DNA of 44,843 nt. Source: Eubacteriaceae bacterium (lineage in GTDB: Bacteria; Bacillota; Clostridia; Lachnospirales; Lachnospiraceae). The notes beneath the pieces are model-generated. The model had not been told where the DNA came from. It did no database searches and worked only from the letters and a program-made list of their open reading frames with translations. The stretch covers positions 1 through 44,843 of the forward strand of contig CABIYF010000024.1 of assembly GCA_902362875.1 (NCBI GenBank), written 5' to 3'. The translations under genes and the position numbers were made by a program. The stretch's first letter is position 1, and every line of letters begins with the position of its first letter. Shown piece by piece: positions 7,114 to 15,393 of the stretch.

Positions 7114-8543
7114 TGTATATGAGCTTATCATTGGGAGTGATCATTATCTTATTGCCACTGCTTCTTTTAGCATTTCTGATCGCAGTGGGAGTTGTGCTTT
7201 ACCGACATCCATCAAAACTACAGAAAAAATGGTATCAGGTATCGTTGAAAAAAAGAAGAAGAGTAAAACAGGCAGGAATCTTTCTTGGATTTTGTGCAGC
7301 AGCCGCATTATTCATCTATCCTTTAGTGAATGGAGAAAAATTTGTATCAACGATCCGTCTTTCTGCGAAGGAAAGAAATCTTATCACAAAAAATAAAATT
7401 AAAAAGACAGCAGATGAATCCTCAAAAGCAGGAACAGCGAAAAATGATAAATGGCTGAAATCATTATATAAGATCATAAGATCAGATGATACGATTGCAG
7501 CACAGTTTTTAAGTAACAGCAGCAGTTATGATGAATGGGCATCAAATATTGGCATTGGGTCAACTGGAGAATATGAAATGCGGTTGTTTGCAGAAAATGT
7601 TGTAGCTGACAAGTTCGCTGAAAAGAAATCCGATGAGGACATTGATTGTGATGAAGATTTTGACAGCTATGATGACACAGGATTTTATAAGATTATCCAA
7701 AGACCAGATAATACATTGGAAGAAAATTATCAAAAACTGACAGATTCAGAAAAACAAGATGTCAGAGCTCTGAAATGGCATTATAAGGATGGACTTTTAT
7801 ATGCAACAGATGATGAGCATAAAGTATGCATCAATGGAACAGCCCAGATTTCCATGAAGGACACCAAACTGATCAATATGATGGAAAAATCCGGATACAA
7901 GGGTATTAAAAAGTGGATGGAACAATGTGAAAATGATCAGTCAGGAATCAAAGTAAAAGCAGGAAATAAAACATATTTGCTTCATAATACAGATAAATGG
8001 CATAAATTCGAGAAAAATGGTTTGTCAATTTTCTATAATTACAAGCGTTTTATCATTCGTTTTGATGCAAACAAAATAGTTGGCATAAAGAGTAATCTAT
8101 CAGAACTTCCACAAAGTGGAAGAGCATTATGGACAGTCATAGCGGATCATAGTGGCACAGCTTCAAAGGAAATTATTCTTCGTTCCTATAATGATGAGGG
8201 TCTGTATGCCAAGAAAAATGTTCAGATCTTTATGAAAGATCACAAGATTAAGCAGTTATTGATTTACTGGGACAAGGCAGATGAATTAAAAGGATTTACA
8301 AAAGAAGAAAATATATTTATGAAAGCATGCTTTGAGAAAATGGGCATTGCATCTGAAGATGCACAAAAATGGTTAGAAGAATTTAATTCTGTATCTTTGT
8401 CAAAGAAGAATGCCCAGAATGGAAAACTTGGGAACTGGACATATAGCTATGGAAATAGTGAAAATCAGATCGTTTCTTTAGTTGGTAGCGATCATGATGA
8501 CAATTATGTAAATTTTTACAAAAAAAGTAAAGGAAATAATTGA
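7113..8543 (+). CDS. Membrane-anchored protein of the ABC operon, function unknown
   Basis: 476 aa. Two hydrophobic helices lie at about 5-27 and 53-72. A long, charged, probably extracytoplasmic region (73-476) follows with no motif I recognise; it is rich in Lys, Asp and aromatic residues. It overlaps the upstream permease by one base (TAATG) and ends the operon, so it is likely an accessory or substrate-sensing part of the transporter. Codon use matches its neighbours. The function is not inferred further. Confidence 0.7.
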   Translation: MYMSLSLGVIIILLPLLLLAFLIAVGVVLYRHPSKLQKKWYQVSLKKRRRVKQAGIFLGFCAAAALFIYPLVNGEKFVSTIRLSAKERNLITKNKIKKTADESSKAGTAKNDKWLKSLYKIIRSDDTIAAQFLSNSSSYDEWASNIGIGSTGEYEMRLFAENVVADKFAEKKSDEDIDCDEDFDSYDDTGFYKIIQRPDNTLEENYQKLTDSEKQDVRALKWHYKDGLLYATDDEHKVCINGTAQISMKDTKLINMMEKSGYKGIKKWMEQCENDQSGIKVKAGNKTYLLHNTDKWHKFEKNGLSIFYNYKRFIIRFDANKIVGIKSNLSELPQSGRALWTVIADHSGTASKEIILRSYNDEGLYAKKNVQIFMKDHKIKQLLIYWDKADELKGFTKEENIFMKACFEKMGIASEDAQKWLEEFNSVSLSKKNAQNGKLGNWTYSYGNSENQIVSLVGSDHDDNYVNFYKKSKGNN

Positions 8544-8568
8544 CAAAAATAAAATGATATGGTAAATT
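8540..8568 (+). promoter_or_regulatory. Promoter of the structured RNA
   Basis: A perfect TTGACA (8540-8545) overlaps the stop codon of the preceding gene. A 17-bp spacer and TAAATT (8563-8568) follow. The predicted start near 8575 coincides with the first base of the long closing stem below. Confidence 0.7.
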
Positions 8569-8574
8569 ATGGGT

Positions 8575-8757
8575 AGAAAGTGCTTGTAGCACATAACTCC
8601 CCTATAATAAACAGATCGAGATCTTAGGTTTTCCTGCGATGATTCATCGCCCATACCCCAAAGAATCTCAAACATTTGTAATTTAGATCATCATCAACAA
8701 TCATTTTATTTATCTACAATCCTCTATCTAGATAAGGTGATACAGGCACTTTCTATT
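8575..8757 (+). ncRNA. Structured non-coding RNA, 6S-like candidate
   Basis: This occupies the first half of the 368-bp gap before pyrG. Bases 8575-8588 pair perfectly with 8741-8754 (14 bp), and after one mismatch 8590-8592 pair with 8737-8739. An apical arm forms from 8611-8628 with 8658-8679, capped by GCGATG-ATT-CATCGC (8636-8650). Between the stem and arm is a bubble whose 3' side can form its own hairpin (8710-8716 with 8729-8735). A terminal stem, an open central bubble, an apical arm, about 180 nt and a strong sigma-A promoter are the features of 6S RNA, which binds RNA polymerase. There is no ORF. Identity as 6S is inferred from the shape only; it could be another structured RNA. Confidence 0.5.
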
Positions 8758-8762
8758 TAATT

Positions 8763-8787
8763 AAAGTAATTGAAAGATACTTTTTTT
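8763..8787 (+). terminator. Possible terminator of the structured RNA
   Basis: A short stem AAAGTA/TACTTT around a 9-nt loop is followed by a T-run, 6-10 nt after the closing stem. The hairpin is weak. Confidence 0.4.
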
Positions 8788-8822
8788 GAGTAATGTTTCT
8801 TTTAGATGAAGTAAATGAATGG

Positions 8823-8851
8823 ATGACAAATGAAAAATAATATGATATGAT
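8823..8851 (+). promoter_or_regulatory. Probable pyrG promoter
   Basis: ATGACA (8823-8828), a 17-bp spacer and TATGAT (8846-8851), 61 bp before the pyrG start. No G-run sits at the expected start, so there is no sign of the reiterative-transcription control known for Bacillus pyrG. Confidence 0.5.
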
Positions 8852-8911
8852 ATTATTTTGAATGGGATAATATAAGAAAGTAGTAGTAATTCACATATAG
8901 GAGGAAGAAAC

Positions 8912-10519
8912 ATGCCAGTAAAGTACGTATTTGTTACAGGAGGAGTTGTATCCGGTTTAGGTAAAGGAATCACAGCAGCTTCTCTGGGACGATTACTAAA
9001 AGCCAGAGGCTATCATGTCACAAGCCAGAAGTTTGATCCATATATCAACATTGACCCAGGAACAATGAACCCAATCCAGCACGGAGAAGTTTTCGTAACA
9101 GATGACGGAGCAGAGACAGACTTAGACCTTGGACATTATGAGAGATTTATCGATGAAGGACTGAACAAGAAATCAAACGTTACAACAGGTAAAGTATACT
9201 GGAGTATCTTATCCAAAGAACGTCGTGGAGATTACGGTGGTAACACAGTACAGGTAATTCCACATGTAACAAATGAGATCAAGAGCCGTTTTTACAGAAG
9301 TGAAGATCCAAGTGATCAGGAAGTAGCGATCATCGAGATCGGTGGAACAGTCGGAGATATCGAGAGCCAGCCATTCTTAGAGGCATTAAGACAGTTCCAG
9401 CATGAAGTAGGACATGAAAACTGTATCTTAATTCATGTAACATTAATTCCATACTTAAAGAGTTCAGGAGAATTAAAGACAAAACCAACACAGGCAAGTG
9501 TAAAAGACTTACAGGGAATGGGAATTCAGCCAGATATCCTTGTATGTCGTTCAGACTATCCATTAGATGATGGAATCAAGAGAAAGATCGCTCAGTTCTG
9601 TAATGTAGAACGTTCAAGAGTCATCCAGAACTTAGATGCAGAAGTATTATATGAAGTACCTCTGATGATGGAAAAAGAACATTTGGCACACGAAGTATGT
9701 GAATGTTTAAATATGCCATGCCCAGATCCAGATCTTGATGACTGGAGAAAGATGATCGATGCATGGAAACATCCAGAACATAAAGTAGAGATTGCATTAG
9801 TTGGTAAATATGTATCTTTACATGATGCATATATCAGTGTAGTAGAATCTCTGGAACATGCAGGAGTAGCCAATTCCGCAGATGTTAAGATCCGCTGGGT
9901 AGATTCCGAAAGAATCAGCTCTTACAATGTCGATGAGATGTTAGGCGGAGTTCATGGTATCTTAGTACCAGGTGGATTCGGAGACCGTGGAATCGAAGGA
10001 ATGATCTGTGCGATCAAATACGCAAGAGAAAACAAGATTCCATATCTTGGATTGTGCTTAGGAATGCAGCTTACATTAGTAGAATTTGGAAGACATGTCT
10101 TAGGATTCGCTGATGCACACAGCCAGGAATTCAATCCAGAGACAACACATCCAATGGTTCATATCATGCCAGATCAGGATGGAGTTACAGATCTTGGAGG
10201 AACATTACGTTTAGGATCTTACCCATGTGTATTAACAGAAGGATCTAAGGCATATGAATTATACGGAGAAAAAGAAATCCATGAAAGACATCGTCACAGA
10301 TATGAAGTAAACAACGAATACCGTGACATCCTTCAGGAAAACGGAATGATGTTATCCGGATGCTCACCAGACGGAAGAATCGTCGAGATGGTAGAGATCC
10401 CAGAACATCCATGGTTTGTGGCAACACAGGCACATCCTGAGTTCAAATCAAGACCTAATAAGGCACATCCATTATTTAAAGGATTTGTTGAGGCAGCTTT
10501 AGAGCATCAGGGTAAATAA
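8912..10519 (+). CDS. pyrG: CTP synthase
   Basis: 535 aa, full length. It makes CTP from UTP, ATP and glutamine. The N-terminal synthetase domain (about 1-265) starts with [18 protein letters not shown], holding the P-loop, and carries the UTP-binding [14 protein letters not shown] stretch and [12 protein letters not shown]. The C-terminal class I glutamine amidotransferase domain (about 288-530) has GGFGDRG, the nucleophile Cys in LGLCLGMQ, and the His-Glu pair in [10 protein letters not shown]. Both domains look intact. The ribosome site AGGAGG is 7 nt before the ATG. It is transcribed alone and is followed by a long inverted repeat. Confidence 0.98.
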   Translation: MPVKYVFVTGGVVSGLGKGITAASLGRLLKARGYHVTSQKFDPYINIDPGTMNPIQHGEVFVTDDGAETDLDLGHYERFIDEGLNKKSNVTTGKVYWSILSKERRGDYGGNTVQVIPHVTNEIKSRFYRSEDPSDQEVAIIEIGGTVGDIESQPFLEALRQFQHEVGHENCILIHVTLIPYLKSSGELKTKPTQASVKDLQGMGIQPDILVCRSDYPLDDGIKRKIAQFCNVERSRVIQNLDAEVLYEVPLMMEKEHLAHEVCECLNMPCPDPDLDDWRKMIDAWKHPEHKVEIALVGKYVSLHDAYISVVESLEHAGVANSADVKIRWVDSERISSYNVDEMLGGVHGILVPGGFGDRGIEGMICAIKYARENKIPYLGLCLGMQLTLVEFGRHVLGFADAHSQEFNPETTHPMVHIMPDQDGVTDLGGTLRLGSYPCVLTEGSKAYELYGEKEIHERHRHRYEVNNEYRDILQENGMMLSGCSPDGRIVEMVEIPEHPWFVATQAHPEFKSRPNKAHPLFKGFVEAALEHQGK

Positions 10520-10559
10520 AAATTTGATTTGTAAGATGCTTACGCCGGTAGGGTGTTGA

Positions 10560-10769
10560 CGTATAAAAAGAAACAGAAAAATGAATCGTAGGGATCTGGA
10601 AAACGAATTCCACTTAACGGAGTTTTGACAGGTCGCTTATCCGCAAGCTTTCCTTGTGAACTCGCTGCGCTCAAACAGCACACCAAGCTTGCTGCGAACC
10701 TGTCAAAGCTCCTATGGAATTCTATCATTTCAGCCCCCTACGATTCATTTTTCTGTTTCTTTTTATACG
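10560..10769. repeat. Long inverted-repeat element, copy 1
   Basis: Perfect 34-bp terminal arms: 10560-10593 pairs with 10736-10769. Nested inside are further pairs: GAATTCCA/TGGAATTC, GGAG/CTCC, TTGACAGGT/ACCTGTCAA and GCAAGCTT/AAGCTTGC. The whole 210 bp can fold into one hairpin. The core (GACAGGTCGCTTATCCGC, then GCTTTCCTTG) recurs in copies 2 and 3, but the arm sequences differ. It lies just after pyrG and could act as its terminator. Confidence 0.85.
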
Positions 10770-10820
10770 CTGAAGGCTGAGCGGTTTACAAATGAAGGGT
10801 GTTTCAGGCGGAGGGTGTGT

Positions 10821-11087
10821 ATGTTGTACTGTATTGGTTGCAAATTAAGTGATGGGGAACCAGAAAGTAAGAAAACTTGGGATATTATAGATGTTTCAGA
10901 ATTTGAGAAACTAAAAGTTTTTTACTTTCTCAAACATTTTGACAAATCGGTGTTGTTAGATTCCTTTAATCTTCCGTTAACGAATACAAAAATTATTAAC
11001 CAATACCGTTCCCCATACATACCCCTTTCGAATTCCACCATATTGTGGGTTCATCACGATAACCTTCAGGTATATGATAAAAAATAA
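10821..11087 (+). CDS. Small hypothetical protein, doubtful
   Basis: An open frame of 88 aa from ATG 10821, preceded by GGAGGG at 6 nt. The same frame is open upstream into repeat copy 1, but a start there is unlikely. The product begins MLYCIGCKLSDGEPE and has no motif I recognise. Its last codons overlap the left arm of repeat copy 2. Lying alone between two repeat copies, it may be a gene remnant or chance ORF. Between 10770 and 10820 I see nothing else. Confidence 0.3.
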   Translation: MLYCIGCKLSDGEPESKKTWDIIDVSEFEKLKVFYFLKHFDKSVLLDSFNLPLTNTKIINQYRSPYIPLSNSTILWVHHDNLQVYDKK

Positions 11088-11301
11088 ATAATAGTCTGAA
11101 AAAGCAGCATTAGAATTTTGCCACGTTTTTTACCGATTCGCAGCTGGCTTGGTGCAATGTTTGAGCCTCAAAGAGTAACGATTTGAGTACCTTTGAAGGC
11201 GAGTTTTGCAAGGAAAGCCAGCGGATAAGCGATCGGTAAAAAACGTGTGCATAAATTCTCTAGCTGCTTTTTCAGACTATTATTTATTTTTTATCATATA
11301 C
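11070..11301. repeat. Long inverted-repeat element, copy 2 (opposite orientation)
   Basis: Perfect 39-bp arms: 11070-11108 pairs with 11263-11301. Inside them ACGTTTTTTACCGAT, CTGGCTT and TGCAA have matching partners, so about 230 bp fold as one hairpin. Read on the minus strand, the core (CGATCGCTTATCCGC, GCTTTCCTTG) matches copy 1. It separates the converging small ORF and MATE gene and can serve as a two-way terminator. Confidence 0.85.
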
Positions 11302-11341
11302 AGAAAGACTCCAGTTGGCCAACTGCCCACAAAATCAAAAT

Positions 11342-12673
11342 TTAGTAATGGTAAACTTTCTTTCGACTCCGCAAAAAATAAATGGTAACGATCAAAGTCA
11401 ACAACTCCGCCACAACAACCCCCATCCAAATACCATTCAATCCAAGCAAAAGTGGCAGCAGCATAATACATCCAATCTGGAACAACAAAGTCCTAAGAAA
11501 AGCAATAATCCCAGAAACAACCCCATTATTAAGCGCCGTAAAGAACGAAGAAGCCCAGATATTAAATCCATTGATCAAAAACACAAGTGCATACAACCGA
11601 AATCCATGTAACGTCATAGCAAATAGATCCGCATCATATCCAACAAAGATATTGATCAGCGGATGAGCAAAAAACTCAGAGATCAAAGTCAGACAAACTC
11701 CGGTCACAGCAATTAAGGATAAACTTTTCTTCAACATATTCTTTAATTCCAAATGATTTCCAGCTCCATAATTATAACTGGTGATCGGTGCGCTTCCCAT
11801 AGAATAGCCAAGATAAATTGCAGCAAAGATAAAGTTTGCATACATGATCACCCCATAAGCAGCAACACCATCCGCCCCAGCAAGGCGCATTAATTGGCGG
11901 TTATAAAGCATATTTACAACGGAAGAAGAAGCATTTGTCATAAACTCTGAAGAACCATTTAAACATGTCTTTAATAAAATATCTTTTCTCCAGACAGGTT
12001 TTACAAGACGAAGACGGCTGCTGTTATTCTTTCGTGCAAAATAGATCAATGGTACAAGTCCGCCGACGTATTCTCCCATGGCTGTTGCAACCGCAGCTCC
12101 GGCAACTCCGTAATGCATAACGCCGATAAAGAGATAGTCAAACACAATATTGATCACACCAGAGATCAAAGACATACGAAGACTGTAAGAAGGTTTCTCA
12201 GCCGTAATAAAGAAGTTATAAAAGATCGTCTGCATCATAAACATTGGCTGTGATACAAACATAATACGGCCATAAGTAGAAGCATATTCAAGCAGTTGTC
12301 CACGTGCACCAAGTGCCATACAGATCTGCCGGATAAAAATAAATCCGAAGACAGACAGGATTGTAGCTCCGATCAGTGCTGTAAAGATCAGCATAGAAAA
12401 ATATTCATTTGCTTTTTCTTCCTTTTTCTCACCGAGTGTTTTTGCAACGATCGCACTTCCACCAGAACCGATCATAAATCCGATCGCTCCAACACCCATT
12501 GCAACAGGAAGGATTAAATTGACCGCAGCAAATGCTGTTTTTCCTGCAAAATTGGAAATAAATAACCCATCAATAATGCTGTACATTGAAGTACAGATCA
12601 TCATAATGATCGATGGAAATACAAAACGAATCAGACGTTTGTAAGTGAAATGATCCGATAACTGAATCTTCAT
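11342..12673 (-). CDS. MATE-family multidrug/Na+ antiporter
   Basis: 443 aa, usual length for MATE exporters, with about 12 hydrophobic helices in two similar halves. Typical fragments are SIIDGLFISNFAGKTAFAAVNLILPV near TM1-2, GSGGSAIVAKTLGEKKEEKANEYFS after TM2 and SYNYGAGNHLELKNMLKKS in the second half. The family exports cationic drugs or metabolites using Na+ or H+ gradients across the cytoplasmic membrane. It is the second gene of a two-gene minus-strand operon behind marR (5-bp gap), so its expression is probably controlled by that repressor. Substrate unknown. Confidence 0.93.
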   Translation of the reverse strand: MKIQLSDHFTYKRLIRFVFPSIIMMICTSMYSIIDGLFISNFAGKTAFAAVNLILPVAMGVGAIGFMIGSGGSAIVAKTLGEKKEEKANEYFSMLIFTALIGATILSVFGFIFIRQICMALGARGQLLEYASTYGRIMFVSQPMFMMQTIFYNFFITAEKPSYSLRMSLISGVINIVFDYLFIGVMHYGVAGAAVATAMGEYVGGLVPLIYFARKNNSSRLRLVKPVWRKDILLKTCLNGSSEFMTNASSSVVNMLYNRQLMRLAGADGVAAYGVIMYANFIFAAIYLGYSMGSAPITSYNYGAGNHLELKNMLKKSLSLIAVTGVCLTLISEFFAHPLINIFVGYDADLFAMTLHGFRLYALVFLINGFNIWASSFFTALNNGVVSGIIAFLRTLLFQIGCIMLLPLLLGLNGIWMGVVVAELLTLIVTIYFLRSRKKVYHY

Positions 12674-12678
12674 GATGA

Positions 12679-13137
12679 CTAAATCTCCTTTTCCTCTAAG
12701 ACATATTGTTTCATATTTTCCTTTAAAATCTGGACATATTTTCTCGTAAGAGAAAGCAGCTGTTCACACTCTGAAGGTTCCATCGATGCAAATGTAGCAT
12801 TTTCCATATCAAAGACGGGACCGATATGTTCTTCAGAAAATTTCCGCCCAAACTCTGTAAAGAATAAATGAATATCTCGTCCAATCCCTGCTTTGCGGAC
12901 CAAAAATCCTTTATCTTCTAATGATTTGACAGAAGAATTCACTGTTTGTTTTGAGATAGAGTAAAGTTTGCAGATATCTTTTTGAGAACATCCATCTCCA
13001 AGCTCAAGTAAGCAATATAGGATGATAAATGCAGAGTCCGTAAGATGCATGGAAAGTGCAATCTCATGATAGACATCATCGATCATCTTATAGAGCGAAT
13101 CAAATTCTTTTAAGGTGCGGTTTTGCTTTGATTCCAT
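12679..13137 (-). CDS. MarR-family transcriptional regulator
   Basis: 152 aa. A winged helix-turn-helix lies at about 30-110: ALSMHLTDSAFIILYCLLE, then CSQKDICKLYSISKQTVNSSVKSLEDKGFLVR with the recognition helix, and the wing AGIGRDIHLFFTEFG. Helices at both ends form the dimer. MarR proteins repress efflux genes until a ligand binds. The gene is cotranscribed with the MATE exporter. Two copies of a near-palindromic site lie in its promoter, fitting autorepression. It is divergent from the jet operon. Confidence 0.92.
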   Translation of the reverse strand: MESKQNRTLKEFDSLYKMIDDVYHEIALSMHLTDSAFIILYCLLELGDGCSQKDICKLYSISKQTVNSSVKSLEDKGFLVRKAGIGRDIHLFFTEFGRKFSEEHIGPVFDMENATFASMEPSECEQLLSLTRKYVQILKENMKQYVLEEKEI

Positions 13138-13211
13138 AGTAATGTCCTTTCCTAAAATAGAATGATGTGAGTGTCAAAATTAAATTTTGTAACTTATAGT
13201 AATTATATTAA

Positions 13212-13269
13212 GTCCGAAATCAGACCGTAAAATTATAATGATTATAGTCCGAAATCAGACCTATGTCAA
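13212..13269 (-). promoter_or_regulatory. marR-MATE promoter with two operator copies
   Basis: On the minus strand a perfect promoter is seen: TTGACA (13264-13269), exactly 17 bp, TATAAT (13241-13246). The imperfect palindrome GTCCGAAATCAGAC lies at 13247-13260, filling the spacer. An identical copy is at 13212-13225, 35 bp away, in the early transcribed region. A repressor bound in the spacer would exclude RNA polymerase. That the adjacent MarR is the repressor is inference. Confidence 0.85.
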
Positions 13270-13291
13270 TGATTATTTCATAGGAAATTAC

Positions 13292-13320
13292 TTTACGCAG
13301 TCATTTGAATCAGTTAAAAT
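13292..13320 (+). promoter_or_regulatory. Probable promoter of the jet operon
   Basis: TTTACG (13292-13297), a 17-bp spacer and TAAAAT (13315-13320), 61 bp before the jetA start and directed away from marR. Confidence 0.5.
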
Positions 13321-13381
13321 AAAGAGTCAGAGAATAATATATAACCCAAGAAGGAAGTTAGATCAAAGAAGGAAGTTACAT

Positions 13382-14740
13382 ATGAAATTTGCCTATGATA
13401 TTCCAGACTCATTCTGGAGTTTATTTCGTTCGATGAACAGGGAACTTTACATGGAAGCTCTGCTGAAGATCAACGAAGAATATGAATATAACAATTATTA
13501 TTTAAGTAAAGAAGTATGCCTTCAGGTATTAGAAGACTGGAACGAAAGCCAGCGGATCTGGTTATCGCCTGAAGAATTTGAATCAGAAATCGATGCAGGC
13601 CAGACACCGCCAAACAGGATCTTAAACTGGCTGATCAAAACGGGATGGTTAAAGAGGATTGAGGATTTCTCAACATTAACGACCAATATCATCATTCCAG
13701 ATTACGCAGCGGTATTTTTAACAGCATTTGAAGAGTTAGTCAATCCATCAACGGATGACACAGAGATCTATATCCAGAATGTATATGCAACACTGTTTTC
13801 ATTCTGGCATGATAAGAAGATGAACTTGGCCATGTTAAAAACAGCGCTTGTTAACACAAAGAAATTAAATAAAGCCCTGCAGGATATGCTTCACAACATG
13901 GATCATTTCTTCAGCCGCTTATTAAAACAGAAATCTTATGAAGATGTGTTAGCAGAGCATTTGGAAGGGTATGTCGAAGAGATTGTCGAGAAGAAATACC
14001 ATATTTTAAAGACAAATGACAACTTCTACCTATATAAAAACGACATCAAGAAATGTTTGAGAGAAATGCGTGAAGACATTCCATGGATGGAACAGGTACA
14101 GAAGAAAGCAGATAAAGAAAAAGGCGAGGATGTCTTAGGGATTATCAATGCGATCGAGAGAGGATTTGATGACATCGAGCATCGAATCTCCAACATGGAT
14201 AAAGAACATTCCAAATACATCAGGGCAACCGTAACCCGTATGAATTACATGTTAAATGGAGAATCCGACACAAGAGGTCTGATGATCCAGCTGTTAAAGA
14301 CGATCGGAGATTCCAAGGACAGCGAGGAAAAGATTGAGAAAGTTGGACAGAGCATGAACTTATCTCATTTCGAAGTGCTGTCTGAGAAGTCTTTGTATAA
14401 GAAGAGAAAACGAAGAGACTTTGCAAGCCAGGTAGAAGAAGAAAAGCAGCAGGAAGAGTTATCAAGAGAAGATGTCCTCAAATTAAATAAGATTCATACA
14501 AGATACCAGCAAGCCGAGATTGAAGACTTCATTGAATCTTATATGGAAGACGACCATATGGAAGTGAAAGGCATCGATATCAGAGACGAAGAAGCATTTG
14601 AAAAGCTGATTCTTGCCTATGATTACAGTACAAGAAGAAACAGTAAGTATAAAGTGATCGAGAGAGAAGACGAGCTGATCGATAATGGAAGTTACCGTTA
14701 TCCGGCATTGACATTTGTAAGGAGGAAACCAAAATCATGA
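13382..14740 (+). CDS. jetA: Wadjet JetA-like protein (MukF-like kleisin, DUF5716 type)
   Basis: 452 aa from ATG 13382, chosen because a GAAGGAAG site lies 6-8 nt upstream; the frame is open back to 13238 but that part overlaps the marR operators. The N-terminal half is helical and winged-helix-like (FAYDIPDSFWSLFRSMNRELYMEALLKINEEY). Long amphipathic helices follow to a charged C-terminal region. In Wadjet, JetA is the kleisin linking the SMC heads and binding JetB. Assignment rests on overall character, the order A-B-C and the unmistakable JetC downstream. It overlaps jetB by 4 bp (ATGA). It may act against plasmids, if the system works. Confidence 0.75.
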   Translation: MKFAYDIPDSFWSLFRSMNRELYMEALLKINEEYEYNNYYLSKEVCLQVLEDWNESQRIWLSPEEFESEIDAGQTPPNRILNWLIKTGWLKRIEDFSTLTTNIIIPDYAAVFLTAFEELVNPSTDDTEIYIQNVYATLFSFWHDKKMNLAMLKTALVNTKKLNKALQDMLHNMDHFFSRLLKQKSYEDVLAEHLEGYVEEIVEKKYHILKTNDNFYLYKNDIKKCLREMREDIPWMEQVQKKADKEKGEDVLGIINAIERGFDDIEHRISNMDKEHSKYIRATVTRMNYMLNGESDTRGLMIQLLKTIGDSKDSEEKIEKVGQSMNLSHFEVLSEKSLYKKRKRRDFASQVEEEKQQEELSREDVLKLNKIHTRYQQAEIEDFIESYMEDDHMEVKGIDIRDEEAFEKLILAYDYSTRRNSKYKVIEREDELIDNGSYRYPALTFVRRKPKS

Positions 14741-15393
14741 TTCCATATTATGAAGAATTAAATGACGAAGAAAAAGATGCGGTTACCAAAGTCATCCGTA
14801 CGCTTTTCAGACAGACATTTATATTAGAAAGAAAATACGATAAAAAAAGCGGAAGACTTGTATACAATAAAGAATTCAGAACCGTTGACCTGCATCAGGA
14901 ATTTTTAAGAGAATACTTTAAGATTTCCGGGATCACATTGAGAGAAAATCTGCATCTTGGAGTCTTTTATATTGAAGGAGAAACCGTGATCGGAGAGAAG
15001 ATTTCCAGATTATCAACGATTTATCTCCTGATCTTAAAATTATTGTACGATGAACATATGGCAGAAGCATCATCGAATACAAGTGTGTATACATCATTAG
15101 GAGAGATTCATGAAAAGATCAATGATTTCCATTTGATGAGTACATTGCCATCCATCACAGAGATGCGCCGTTCTATCGCATTATTAAAGAAATACCAGAT
15201 CATCGAACCACTCGATGTGTTAGAAGAATTAAATGAAGAGACAAGAATGATGATCTATCCATGCGTGAATGTTGTGTTACTAGGCGACGACATCCGCAGA
15301 TTGATCGAAAGTTTCAGCAAGGAGGGAATAGACAGTGAGCTCAGTGAAGACGAAGCAACCATTTCTGGCATTATCGAAGATATGCCTGAATAA
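14737..15393 (+). CDS. jetB: Wadjet JetB-like protein (MukE-like, DUF4194 type)
   Basis: 218 aa. It is a winged-helix protein: FRTVDLHQEFLREYFKISGITLRENLHLGVFYIEG, then a helical segment LSTIYLLILKLLYDEHMAE and a second winged helix at about 120-170. JetB/MukE subunits dimerise and clamp the kleisin and the DNA at the SMC heads. The ribosome site AAGGAGG lies 10 nt before the ATG and its start overlaps jetA by 4 bp. Its last 59 bp overlap jetC in another frame, an unusually long overlap suggesting tight coupling. Confidence 0.8.
   Translation: MIPYYEELNDEEKDAVTKVIRTLFRQTFILERKYDKKSGRLVYNKEFRTVDLHQEFLREYFKISGITLRENLHLGVFYIEGETVIGEKISRLSTIYLLILKLLYDEHMAEASSNTSVYTSLGEIHEKINDFHLMSTLPSITEMRRSIALLKKYQIIEPLDVLEELNEETRMMIYPCVNVVLLGDDIRRLIESFSKEGIDSELSEDEATISGIIEDMPE

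Noticed and set aside
8864..8866. GGG near the pyrG promoter as a sign of Bacillus-type reiterative transcription control.
   Set aside because: It lies 13 nt after the -10 box, not at the start site, and no attenuator hairpin follows.
10550..11301. CRISPR array or insertion sequence in the repeat-rich gap.
   Set aside because: There are only two palindromic copies in opposite orientation, no regular spacers, no transposase and no target-site duplication.
11315..11666. Plus-strand ORFs opposite the MATE gene.
   Set aside because: They are antisense shadows with no ribosome site or recognisable motif.
13238..13381. An upstream ATG would extend jetA by 48 codons.
   Set aside because: It overlaps the marR promoter and operator, has no ribosome site, and ATG 13382 has a good GAAGGAAG site.
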